A DNA stretch of 5,913 bases from an uncultured Planctomycetaceae bacterium (GTDB lineage: Bacteria; Planctomycetota; Planctomycetia; Planctomycetales; Planctomycetaceae): positions 1 to 5,913 of the forward strand of contig CAIJTL010001640.1 in NCBI GenBank assembly GCA_903823545.1, written 5' to 3'. Position 1 is the stretch's first letter; every line of letters begins with the position of its first letter. The notes under the pieces were generated by a model. It did not search any database. It was not told where the DNA came from and saw nothing but the letters and a program-made list of their open reading frames with translations. Made by a program: the position numbers and the translations under genes. Shown here in pieces: positions 1 to 5,913 of the stretch.

Positions 1-3
1 GGG

Positions 4-57
4 GCACGTTTTCAACGTGCGCGTTCGACACATTTCGTGCCCGTTGAAAACGTGCGC
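4..57. repeat. Nested inverted repeat / stem-loop at the left window edge
   Basis: Positions 4-17 (GCACGTTTTCAACG) and 42-55 (CGTTGAAAACGTGC) are perfect 14-base reverse complements. The pairing continues inward, after one mismatch, with 19-23 against 36-40 (one G-U pair), leaving a 12-base loop. Each half can also fold alone: 4-10 pairs with 14-20 (7 bp, loop TTC), and 42-45 pairs with 49-52 (4 bp, loop GAA), with a partial extension to 37-57. It starts 55 bases past the stop of the minus-strand gene ending at 110, so it could mark that transcript's 3' end. No U-run is visible inside the window. A dispersed intergenic repeat is the alternative. The pairing is seen directly; the role is inferred. 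Confidence 0.7.
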
Positions 58-109
58 CACGAAACTCTCACGGGCTCATAACGCGAGACAATTCCGCGAA
101 CATGATCCG

Positions 110-1255
110 CTATTTTTGCGACGTTGCTTGTGCGGCTTGCGAGGCGATGCCGATGCCGGACAAGTCGGCGACTCGGAGTTGGAACTCGTAACGCTGTGCC
201 CAATCTTCGGTTTGTTCGTTCTGGCAAATCTTCAACAAGATCGTGTTCGCACCCGGCTTGAGTTCGCCGCGAACGCGGTATTGGTCGATCGCCATGCCGC
301 GATGGTACTCGTCTCGCCCAAAGAGCAGCTTACCATTGAGCCACAGTTTCCAGGCATTCGGCGTACCAAGTCGCAGCTCAACCACGCGGGCTGCGGGGCT
401 GTGAAACTCAGTCACGGCATACATCGTCGCACCTTTGTGCGGAGCGACTTGCTTGGCGATGTTGAAGATGCCGTACTCGTGATCGGTCGCGAACTTTTCC
501 CATTTGACGTCGTCCTTCTGCCCCTTCAAAGTCGCGGTGAGGTCGAGCTTTTCTTCCGGTGGATAGACCGCATCGAATCCTTTGAACGCCACATTGTCGA
601 ACGGCCCAATCACCCGCCATTCGGTCAAAAAGCCGAAGTGCTTCTTGAGATCAACCTCTTCCTTCAATTCTTTGAGCTGCTTGGCAACCGTTTTGACTTG
701 ATCGTCGTCGGTGGCACCAGACAAAGCTTTCTTGAACGCGGCTTTCGCGGCGTCGTTCTCTTTGTCCTTCAACGCCTTCTCGCCCGATTCAATTAACCGA
801 GCAACCGCATCGCGGCGGAACTCAGGGCTCGGATCAAGCAACATCCCCGGAATCAGCCGATCGGGGGCGCTGGCATCGACGTTCGACAACAATTCATACG
901 CGAGCCGTCGTCCGCGTGGGTCCTGTTCTTTGTTAGTGATGAACTTTTCCAGTTCACTTTTCGGCAACGACTTGCCGGACTTCTTCGCTCGATCAGCAAT
1001 CGCTTCGACCGCGCTTCGCAAAAAGTTGGCGGCAAGCGGATTCGCGTCTGCGAACGCGGCCAGCACAAGCGGCAGTGACTCGGCCCCGCGTTGCGACAGC
1101 TCGCTAACCGCTTGCCCGGCGGCGGCGTTTCCTTGCCCTTCGCGACCGACGGCTTTGATGGTCTCCAGTAGTGTCTCAAGTTCGGGTGCTGCGAAGGCAT
1201 CTCCGCAAACCGCCAGCATCGCGACCACAACCGCACCGATCATCCAACATCGCAT
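110..1255 (-). CDS. Exported protein with HEAT-like helical N-terminal half and jelly-roll C-terminal half
   Basis: This encodes 381 residues and ends at a TAG stop. I chose the ATG at 1255 because it opens a signal peptide (residues 1-22, basic MRCW start, hydrophobic AVVVAMLAV, AFA/A cleavage near 22) and has GAGGT 5 nt upstream. The frame stays open to 1501, but the extra 82 residues look non-coding. A Cys at 17 is not in a good lipobox (LAVC). Residues 25-200 are alpha-helical and Ala/Leu-rich, resembling HEAT-type repeats, for example LLDPSPEFRRDAVARLIESG at 139-158, and end in a charged helix (163-205). Residues 209-365 look like a beta-sandwich: WRVIGPFDN (213-221), WKLWLNGKLLFGR (302-314) and GANTILLKICQN (335-346). 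This resembles the galactose-binding-like or accessory domains of secreted planctomycete proteins. I see no catalytic motif, so a binding or scaffold role outside the cytoplasm is inferred. It is divergent from feoB. Confidence 0.85.
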   Translation of the reverse strand: MRCWMIGAVVVAMLAVCGDAFAAPELETLLETIKAVGREGQGNAAAGQAVSELSQRGAESLPLVLAAFADANPLAANFLRSAVEAIADRAKKSGKSLPKSELEKFITNKEQDPRGRRLAYELLSNVDASAPDRLIPGMLLDPSPEFRRDAVARLIESGEKALKDKENDAAKAAFKKALSGATDDDQVKTVAKQLKELKEEVDLKKHFGFLTEWRVIGPFDNVAFKGFDAVYPPEEKLDLTATLKGQKDDVKWEKFATDHEYGIFNIAKQVAPHKGATMYAVTEFHSPAARVVELRLGTPNAWKLWLNGKLLFGRDEYHRGMAIDQYRVRGELKPGANTILLKICQNEQTEDWAQRYEFQLRVADLSGIGIASQAAQATSQK

Positions 1256-1260
1256 GATCA

Positions 1261-1265
1261 ACCTC
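1261..1265 (-). promoter_or_regulatory. Ribosome binding site that fixes the start at 1255
   Basis: On the minus strand this reads GAGGT, with 5 nt before the ATG at 1255. Together with the signal peptide that begins there, it favours this start over the upstream in-frame options, which would place about 80 unconserved-looking residues before the signal sequence. Confidence 0.55.
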
Positions 1266-1451
1266 GCCTCTGGAAATGAATGCTTCTGCGAATTGCCGTA
1301 TCCGTCACGGCGAAATCCAATCCGCGCGGAATGGTATCGCAGATGGCCCAGAGAAAAAGCGTCGCGGCTAGCGAGCACCATCGTCTTACGCCAGAATCCT
1401 GCCAGTCTATCAAGCGTAGGCGGGCACTCCGAGACCGGACAAATCGAGCCA

Positions 1452-1464
1452 ACGAGTGACTCGT
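1452..1464. promoter_or_regulatory. 13-bp palindrome upstream of feoB, possible operator
   Basis: The sequence ACGAGT-G-ACTCGT is a perfect palindrome around one central base, ending 71 bases before the feoB start codon. The position suits a regulator site for feoB or its divergent neighbour. It does not look like the AT-rich Fur consensus. Arms of 6 bp can arise by chance in a gap this long, so the role is only a suggestion. Confidence 0.2.
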
Positions 1465-1535
1465 CTACGTTTTGGCTTACGACAACAGCAACACTGCTCA
1501 CGAAAAACGCTCACCCTCATCGGCCCACCTCAAGC

Positions 1536-3854
1536 ATGCCTCTGACAGTTGCCATCATCGGAAATCCCAACACGGGAAAAAGCACGTTGTTCAACGCGTT
1601 GACGGGGTTGCAGGCGCGCGTCGGTAACTATCCGGGAGTGACCGTTGAAAAAAAGATCGGTCGCCTGAAAGGGATGACCGAGGAGATTGAGCTGGTTGAT
1701 CTGCCCGGCACGTACAGCTTGTCGCCGCGATCGTTGGACGAAATGGTTTCGGTCAATGTGTTGCTGGGGCGACAGGCCGATGTCGCGAAGGTCGATGCTG
1801 TCGTCTGTATTTTGGATGCAGCAAATCTCGAACGAAATCTGTACCTCGCGTGCCAAGTCCTTGACCTCGGTTTGCCGACGGTGCTTGTGCTGAACATGTT
1901 CGATGTCGCCGAATCTCGCGGCGTGAAAATTGACGTTCCAGAATTGGAAAAGAAATTAGGCGCGCGAGTCGTCGCGACGTCCGCTCATCGCCGCGAAGGG
2001 CTCGATCTCGTCAAAGCAGCGATTGCATCCGCCGTCCCGAACGGGCCGGGACCACGACCGCATCCGTTTCCCGAATCGTTTTATGCCGAGTGCCATCAAC
2101 TCGCGACAAAACTTGCAGAACTCGGAAAGTCCGACACACCCAGCTACTTGGTCGAACGAGCGTTGCTCGACGTTGGAGGTTACTTAGAAACCGAATGGCT
2201 CGCAGAAAACCGAGCCGTGTGGTCGAAAGCATTAACCGAATCACGCGATCGCTTGAGGACCGCAGGTTGTCGCATTCCAGCCGTTGAAGCGAAATCACGA
2301 TACGCTTGGGCCAAAAATATACTCACGAATGCGATCACCGTTCCCGCTTCCAGACCGCAGACGTTCAGCGACAAAGTCGATCGCGTTTTGACGCACCGCT
2401 TCATTGGCATGTTTATCTTCGCGATGCTGATGTTTGTCGTCTTCCAGGCGATCTTTACCTGGGCCGAGCCGCTGATGGGTCTCTGTGAGACGGTGCAAAG
2501 TTGGTGTTCGGGACTGGTCTCTTCGATTGTTCCACCGGGGACTTTTCGCAGCTTGCTGACCGACGGTGTTGTGGCTGGTGTCGGCGGAGTGCTCGTCTTT
2601 CTTCCGCAGATCGCGATGTTGTTCTTGTTTATTGCACTGCTGGAAGACTGCGGATATCTCGCACGCGCTGCGTTCTTGATGGACAAGCTGATGTCAAAGA
2701 TTGGCTTGAACGGTAAATCGTTTGTGCCACTGATGACCTCTCACGCTTGCGCGATTCCGGGGATCATGGCAACGCGAGTGATCGAAGATCGTCGTGCTCG
2801 ATTGGCGACAATTTTGATTGCGCCGCTCATGAGTTGCTCCGCGCGGTTGCCGGTTTACTCGCTATTTATTTCGCTGTTCATTCCGGAAAAGCGGTTGCTC
2901 GGACTGCCGATTGGTCAACAAGGACTTGTGCTGTTTGCGATGTATGCGCTCGGAATCGTGGTCGCCGTGCCGGTCGCGTGGGTGTTGCGAAAGACGATCT
3001 TTCACGGCGAAACGCCGCCATTCGTCATGGAATTGCCCGCCTACAAATGGCCGTCAGCCTGGATCGTGCTCAGCCGCGTATGGGACCGCATGATGGCGTT
3101 CGTCAGCAGGGCTGGCACGCTCATCTTCGCAGCCGCAATCGTCGTTTGGGCGGCCAGCTTTTTTCCGGCTGATCACTCGGCGGAGTTTGAGAAGCAACGA
3201 TTTATTGAACGCTTCGAGGTGGAGAAATCCGAACCGCTGCAATATCGCGCATCGTCGCAAGCACATTTGGATCAGCTCAATAAAGAGTTGGGCGCAATGG
3301 AATCAAAGAACGAACCAGCGTTCCACCAACTTGCCGAGCAGATCGCGAACACCGAACGTGGTCTTGCAGAACTCAACGCTGAATTGCGTCCGCTCGACGA
3401 TGCTCGCGAGCAAGTCAACGTGATGCGTGCGGACCTCGTCGAGCGGAGTTTCATCGGACGCCTGGGACACTTGATTGAACCAGTCGTGAAGCCGCTCGGC
3501 TGGGACTGGAAGATCGGCGTCAGCACATTGCTGTCGTTTCCAGCAAGAGAATTGGTCATCACCAATTTGGGAGTGATTTACGGACTGGGGCAGGATGTGA
3601 ACGAAGAGGATTCGCGGTTGCAGCAAACAATTCGCGATGCGACATGGCCGGACGGTAAAAAGATTTACGGAGTTCCGGTCGCCCTCTCGATCATGGTCTT
3701 TTTCAGCTTGTGTGCTCAGTGTGCGGCGACGTTAATGACCATCCGGCGAGAAACTAACTCTTGGCGCTGGCCGTTGGTGACGTTTACCTACATGACGACT
3801 TTGGCGTACCTCGCCGCATTGATCACTTACCAAGTGGCAAGTCGATGGAGTTAA
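1536..3854 (+). CDS. feoB: Ferrous iron transport protein B (FeoB)
   Basis: FeoB is an inner-membrane Fe(II) importer with a cytoplasmic GTPase domain. The 772 residues match the usual length (about 770 in E. coli). G motifs in order: G1 GNPNTGKS (9-16), switch I NYPGVTVE (31-38), G3 DLPG (55-58), G4 NMFD (120-123) and G5 TSA (148-150). About eight membrane segments follow: near 291-310, 343-369, 424-449, 463-484, 527-543, 660-683, 713-736 and 745-767. Gate-region marks are LEDCGYLARAAF (from 369), C405 in SHACAIPGIMATR, PLMSCSARLPVY (430-441), SFPARE (667-672) and CAQCAATL (726-733). Residues 549-636 form a charged, helical insertion predicted to face the periplasm. The ATG at 1536 is chosen because the G1 strand starts at once; no Shine-Dalgarno motif precedes it. 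No feoA lies in the window. The Cys-rich partner gene follows 105 bases downstream. Confidence 0.97.
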   Translation: MPLTVAIIGNPNTGKSTLFNALTGLQARVGNYPGVTVEKKIGRLKGMTEEIELVDLPGTYSLSPRSLDEMVSVNVLLGRQADVAKVDAVVCILDAANLERNLYLACQVLDLGLPTVLVLNMFDVAESRGVKIDVPELEKKLGARVVATSAHRREGLDLVKAAIASAVPNGPGPRPHPFPESFYAECHQLATKLAELGKSDTPSYLVERALLDVGGYLETEWLAENRAVWSKALTESRDRLRTAGCRIPAVEAKSRYAWAKNILTNAITVPASRPQTFSDKVDRVLTHRFIGMFIFAMLMFVVFQAIFTWAEPLMGLCETVQSWCSGLVSSIVPPGTFRSLLTDGVVAGVGGVLVFLPQIAMLFLFIALLEDCGYLARAAFLMDKLMSKIGLNGKSFVPLMTSHACAIPGIMATRVIEDRRARLATILIAPLMSCSARLPVYSLFISLFIPEKRLLGLPIGQQGLVLFAMYALGIVVAVPVAWVLRKTIFHGETPPFVMELPAYKWPSAWIVLSRVWDRMMAFVSRAGTLIFAAAIVVWAASFFPADHSAEFEKQRFIERFEVEKSEPLQYRASSQAHLDQLNKELGAMESKNEPAFHQLAEQIANTERGLAELNAELRPLDDAREQVNVMRADLVERSFIGRLGHLIEPVVKPLGWDWKIGVSTLLSFPARELVITNLGVIYGLGQDVNEEDSRLQQTIRDATWPDGKKIYGVPVALSIMVFFSLCAQCAATLMTIRRETNSWRWPLVTFTYMTTLAYLAALITYQVASRWS

Positions 3855-3866
3855 TCGTTTTGTAGA

Positions 3867-3927
3867 ATGGGTCACCTGGTCCGTTCATGACACAACGAGT
3901 GCCACTTGGACGGGCCTGGAGACCCAT
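3867..3927 (+). repeat. Long imperfect stem-loop between feoB and the Cys-rich gene
   Basis: Bases 3867-3873 (ATGGGTC) pair perfectly with 3921-3927 (GACCCAT). After one mismatch, 3875-3876 pair with 3918-3919. After another mismatch, 3878-3887 pair with 3907-3916 (ten pairs, two of them G-U). That gives 19 pairs over a 21-position stem with a loop of about 19 bases. It begins 12 bases after the feoB stop and ends 32 bases before the next start codon. No T-run follows on either strand, so it is not a standard intrinsic terminator. It could act in mRNA processing or stability within a feo transcript, or be a copy of a dispersed intergenic repeat. Confidence 0.65.
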
Positions 3928-3959
3928 CCCACTAGGCGTTCGACGGAGCTCACACCTTC

Positions 3960-4169
3960 ATGGCCAATTTCGACGAACAAACAGTTGCCGCACTCACGTG
4001 CGTAACGCTTGCCATAATTGCGATGGGACGTTGGTCCCTTCGATGGTGGCGAGGCCAAAGTGTTGGCGGCTGTGGTGCGTGTGCTGGCGGTTGCAGCGCG
4101 GCAAGCAAGCCAGAACCAGTGCGTTTGAAGGTGACTCTGCCGATTATCGACGCTGCGGAATTGAAGTGA
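3960..4169 (+). CDS. FeoB-associated Cys-rich small membrane protein
   Basis: This encodes 69 residues. One membrane helix lies near residues 8-23 (VAALTCVTLAIIAMG), followed by a basic/aromatic stop (RWSLRWWRG, 24-32) and a Gly/Cys cluster, GGCGACAGGCS (36-46), with C38, C41 and C45. Another Cys (C14) lies in the membrane segment. A short polar tail ends at 69. The layout of one N-terminal helix then CxxC-x3-C in a Gly-rich stretch matches the FeoB-associated Cys-rich membrane protein family, which is usually encoded next to feoB. The basic residues after the helix put the Cys cluster on the cytoplasmic side, where it might bind Fe(II) or an Fe-S centre near FeoB; that function is inferred. 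GGAG at 3945-3948 lies 11 nt from the ATG, a slightly long spacing. The gene is in the same direction as feoB and probably co-transcribed. Confidence 0.85.
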   Translation: MANFDEQTVAALTCVTLAIIAMGRWSLRWWRGQSVGGCGACAGGCSAASKPEPVRLKVTLPIIDAAELK

Positions 4170-4204
4170 CTCACGGACCAAAATAAGCAAGCGGATTGTT
4201 AATT

Positions 4205-4210
4205 GAGGAG
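4205..4210 (+). promoter_or_regulatory. Ribosome binding site that fixes the start at 4214
   Basis: GAGGAG sits 3 nt before the ATG at 4214 and is one of the strongest Shine-Dalgarno matches in the window, though closely spaced. It excludes an in-frame TTG at 4196, which would place the site inside the coding region. Confidence 0.6.
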
Positions 4211-4213
4211 CAC

Positions 4214-4654
4214 ATGAACGACACCAGCAATTCCCCGTCGATAACCGAGATCGTCTACCGCTGTGATGAGGTACTCGCTCATGCTTGGATGGTCCGGACC
4301 TTCATCAAACATTGCGAAGAGATCGAAGACTACACGGAACTGATGGGAATTGTCCGAGCGGTTTTCGACATTTCTCGCGCGCTGGAAACGCGACTCTCCG
4401 ATCCGGTCGGCTACCTCAAAATGCTCAACAAAAAACTGAGCAAGCTCCGACAAGCGGTTGAGCAGTTTGCGATCGACGCTCTCAAAGCCTCGACGCACAC
4501 GAACTTTCAACAAGCCGTGAAGTCCATGAATGTCTGCCTGCGCGAACTACAAACGCTGTCGGCTCAAGGCCAGAAACTGCTCGCCACATTGCCGCCCGCG
4601 GCAGCGACGGATGTGGCGGCAAACGATGATGACGCCGATGAATCGGGTGTATGA
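4214..4654 (+). CDS. Conserved-looking helical protein of unknown function
   Basis: I cannot name the family. The 146-residue product has no signal peptide or membrane segment and should be cytoplasmic. Residues 9-126 look almost wholly alpha-helical, in about four amphipathic stretches: 9-38, 40-61, 64-92 and 95-126. The tail is Ala-rich then acidic (NDDDADES, 137-144) and probably disordered. Residues that could bind metal cluster in the first part: H23, then HCEEIED at 33-39, plus C17; H95 and C108 lie further on. That is an observation, not evidence of metal binding. It starts 44 bases after the Cys-rich gene, in the same direction, so co-transcription with feoB is possible. A small helical-bundle adaptor or metal-handling protein is conceivable but unproven. 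The coding assignment is firm because of the ribosome binding site and protein-like composition. Confidence 0.8.
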   Translation: MNDTSNSPSITEIVYRCDEVLAHAWMVRTFIKHCEEIEDYTELMGIVRAVFDISRALETRLSDPVGYLKMLNKKLSKLRQAVEQFAIDALKASTHTNFQQAVKSMNVCLRELQTLSAQGQKLLATLPPAAATDVAANDDDADESGV

Positions 4655-4752
4655 TCCCGCTCGCTTGTCATCCTCACGATAGGCAGTCACGCTACTCTCC
4701 ACTTTCGCAGATGCGGATGTCGTTGATCGTTTGGAACTACAGACTTCGTTTG

Positions 4753-4758
4753 AAAGGA
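4753..4758 (+). promoter_or_regulatory. Ribosome binding site of the DUF1080 gene
   Basis: AAAGGA lies 6 nt before the ATG at 4765, good spacing for a Shine-Dalgarno site. The 110-base gap before this gene shows no convincing promoter and no hairpin with a T-run, so whether the gene is read from its own promoter is open. Confidence 0.55.
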
Positions 4759-4764
4759 ACCACG

Positions 4765-5913
4765 ATGAGACTTGTTGCTGGACTACTTGGAATGGCACTC
4801 GTCAGCCTAATGACGTTGGCCATTGAGGCGGCGGAGGCCCCGAAAGGAATCACCAATCTTCCGCTGATTTTCTCGGACGATTTTGAATCAGGAAATGCCG
4901 AACATTGGGCACCGACTGATCCCGCAGCTTGGAAAATTACGAAGACAGAGAGCGGGAACGTCTACAGCCAGTTCGCGAAAAGCGACACGAAAACTCCGGT
5001 TCGTTCTCCGTTCAATCGCTCGATGATCAAGGACGTCACGGTCAGTGATTTTGTGCTCGATGTAAAACTGCAATCAACAGTCAAAGATTACGGTCATCGC
5101 GACATGTGCCTCTTCTTCGGATACCAAGACGCGGCTCATCTTTACTACGTGCATCTCGGCAAACAGACCGACGACCACGCCAATCAGATCTTCATCGTCA
5201 ATAGCGCTGATCGAAAGAAGATCTCGACAAAGACGAGCACCGGCACCAATTGGACTGACAACTGGCATCACGCTCGGTTGATCCGCGACGTGAAGAGTGG
5301 CTCAGTCAAAGTCTATTTCGACAATATGGACGAGCCGGCCATGGAAGCGACCGACACAACATTTGCCTGGGGCCAAGTTGGCATCGGCTCATTCGACGAC
5401 ATGGGGAACTTCGACAACGTGTTTCTGTTCGGCAACCGAGTTGAATCGCAACTCGTCGCGGCTGCCGATCAACAAGCTCAGCCAGTCGGAAAGAAAGCCG
5501 CGCGTCCGGACAACACTCCGCCAGAAGGCTTCACGGCCCTCTTCAATGGCAAAGACCTCACCGGCTGGAAAGGGCTTGTCAAAGACATCAAGCAACGGAA
5601 GTCGATGACCGCCGAACAAATCGCGGCAGAACAGGTCAAAGCCGATGAGAGTGCGAAAGCTCACTGGCGCGCCGAGAACGGAGTGCTCGTTTTCGATGGC
5701 AAAGGCCAGAATCTCTGCTCAGCCAAGGACTACGCTGATTTTGAGCTCTACTGTGATTGGAAGATCGAGCCCAAAGGGGACAGCGGCATCTATGTTCGCG
5801 GCACACCTCAAATCCAGATTTGGGATCCCAGCGACGAGGCTCAACTGAAGAACGGTGCCGACAAAGGTTCGGGAAGCTTGTGGAACAATGCCAAAAACCC
5901 ACGCTTTCCGGAC
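4765..5913 (+). CDS. Secreted two-domain 3-keto-disaccharide hydrolase (DUF1080) protein, 3' end missing
   Basis: The frame is open for 383 codons and runs off the window. Residues 1-25 are a signal peptide (MRL, hydrophobic VAGLLGMALVSLMTLA, cleavage near 22-25). Residues 34-227 look like a concanavalin-type beta-sandwich, starting LIFSDDFESGNAEHW (34-48) and ending near NVFLFGN (218-224). A polar, Ala/Gln-rich linker spans 228-252. The second domain starts at EGFTALFNGKDLTGWKG (254-270) and continues with HWRAENGVLVFDGKG, NLCSAKDYADFELYCDWKI and GDSGIYVRG (338-346), the hallmarks of PF06439. Members hydrolyse 3-keto-glycosides, and planctomycetes carry many copies. A helical insert (about 271-297) precedes HWRAENG. 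Domain size suggests some 60-80 residues are missing. Automated annotation may call it a family 16 glycoside hydrolase-like protein. Extracytoplasmic sugar breakdown is inferred. Confidence 0.9.
   Translation, partial: MRLVAGLLGMALVSLMTLAIEAAEAPKGITNLPLIFSDDFESGNAEHWAPTDPAAWKITKTESGNVYSQFAKSDTKTPVRSPFNRSMIKDVTVSDFVLDVKLQSTVKDYGHRDMCLFFGYQDAAHLYYVHLGKQTDDHANQIFIVNSADRKKISTKTSTGTNWTDNWHHARLIRDVKSGSVKVYFDNMDEPAMEATDTTFAWGQVGIGSFDDMGNFDNVFLFGNRVESQLVAAADQQAQPVGKKAARPDNTPPEGFTALFNGKDLTGWKGLVKDIKQRKSMTAEQIAAEQVKADESAKAHWRAENGVLVFDGKGQNLCSAKDYADFELYCDWKIEPKGDSGIYVRGTPQIQIWDPSDEAQLKNGADKGSGSLWNNAKNPRFPD

Larger units (their letters stand above)
1256..1535. other. Divergent intergenic region between the exported protein gene and feoB
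   Basis: These 280 bases must contain the promoters of both divergent genes. I found no -35/-10 pair close to the sigma-70 consensus on either strand and no recognisable Fur box. The clearest element is the palindrome at 1452-1464. A short GC palindrome, TCCGCGCGGA, lies at 1321-1330. The long open frames crossing this gap on both strands have no protein-like features and look like chance. Confidence 0.6.

Noticed and set aside
17..796. 259-codon plus-strand open frame
   Set aside because: It lies opposite the well-supported minus-strand gene with its clear domain motifs, and it crosses the inverted repeat at its start. It is best read as a shadow of the other strand's codon bias.
1321..1330. 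TCCGCGCGGA palindrome
   Set aside because: It is a short GC palindrome that is easily produced by chance in this composition, with no link to a promoter element.
1472..1500. Possible sigma-70 promoter for feoB (TTGGCT with a downstream hexamer)
   Set aside because: At 17-base spacing the -10 hexamer is TGCTCA, which matches the consensus at only one position.
1256..1501. 82-codon N-terminal extension of the minus-strand exported protein
   Set aside because: It would bury a typical signal peptide inside the protein. The GAGGT site before 1255 supports the shorter form.
711..1535. In-frame open extension of feoB by 275 codons upstream of its ATG
   Set aside because: It is antisense to the exported protein gene, its translation is Ser/Ala/Arg-rich with no domain, and FeoB's GTPase domain starts right after the ATG at 1536.
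2180..2686. 168-codon minus-strand frame inside feoB
   Set aside because: It is fully antisense to conserved FeoB coding sequence and has no recognisable domain or ribosome binding site worth noting.
4196..4213. TTG start for the helical protein
   Set aside because: It lies upstream of the GAGGAG ribosome binding site, which points to the ATG at 4214.
4655..4764. Promoter or terminator between the helical protein gene and the DUF1080 gene
   Set aside because: TTGTCA at 4665 has no matching -10 at normal spacing, and the CGCA-GA-TGCG hairpin at 4706-4715 is only 4 bp with no T-run.

Overview
The window looks like chromosomal DNA of a planctomycete (Planctomycetota), assigned from gene content only. 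It carries a secreted 3-keto-disaccharide hydrolase (DUF1080) protein, a secreted HEAT-like plus jelly-roll protein, and a FeoB with a small Cys-rich partner. Base composition is moderately GC-rich, and some genes lack an obvious Shine-Dalgarno site. I see no transposase, integrase, tRNA, rRNA or CRISPR array, so this reads as ordinary chromosomal sequence.

Layout from left to right. Positions 1-109 hold a nested inverted repeat, lying beyond the stop of a minus-strand gene. Positions 110-1255 (minus) encode a 381-residue exported protein with a helical repeat-like N-terminal half and a beta-sandwich C-terminal half. Positions 1256-1535 are the divergent gap, with one 13-bp palindrome and no convincing promoter. 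Positions 1536-3854 (plus) encode a full-length FeoB ferrous iron transporter with a long charged, probably periplasmic, helical insertion. A large imperfect stem-loop (3867-3927) follows. Positions 3960-4169 encode a 69-residue FeoB-associated Cys-rich membrane protein. Positions 4214-4654 encode a 146-residue all-helical protein of unknown function. Positions 4765-5913 begin a secreted two-domain DUF1080 protein cut off by the window end.

The likely functional unit is feoB plus the Cys-rich protein, for Fe(II) import across the inner membrane. The helical protein may be co-transcribed, since it starts 44 nt after the Cys-rich gene and has its own good ribosome binding site. No FeoA is present in the window. 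The two exported proteins at the ends are probably separate transcription units. The DUF1080 protein fits extracytoplasmic carbohydrate breakdown. The HEAT/jelly-roll protein has no assignable reaction.

Nothing here clearly forms a new biological system. The points most worth a second look are the two intergenic stem-loops, the charged insertion in FeoB and the unknown helical protein downstream of the Feo genes.
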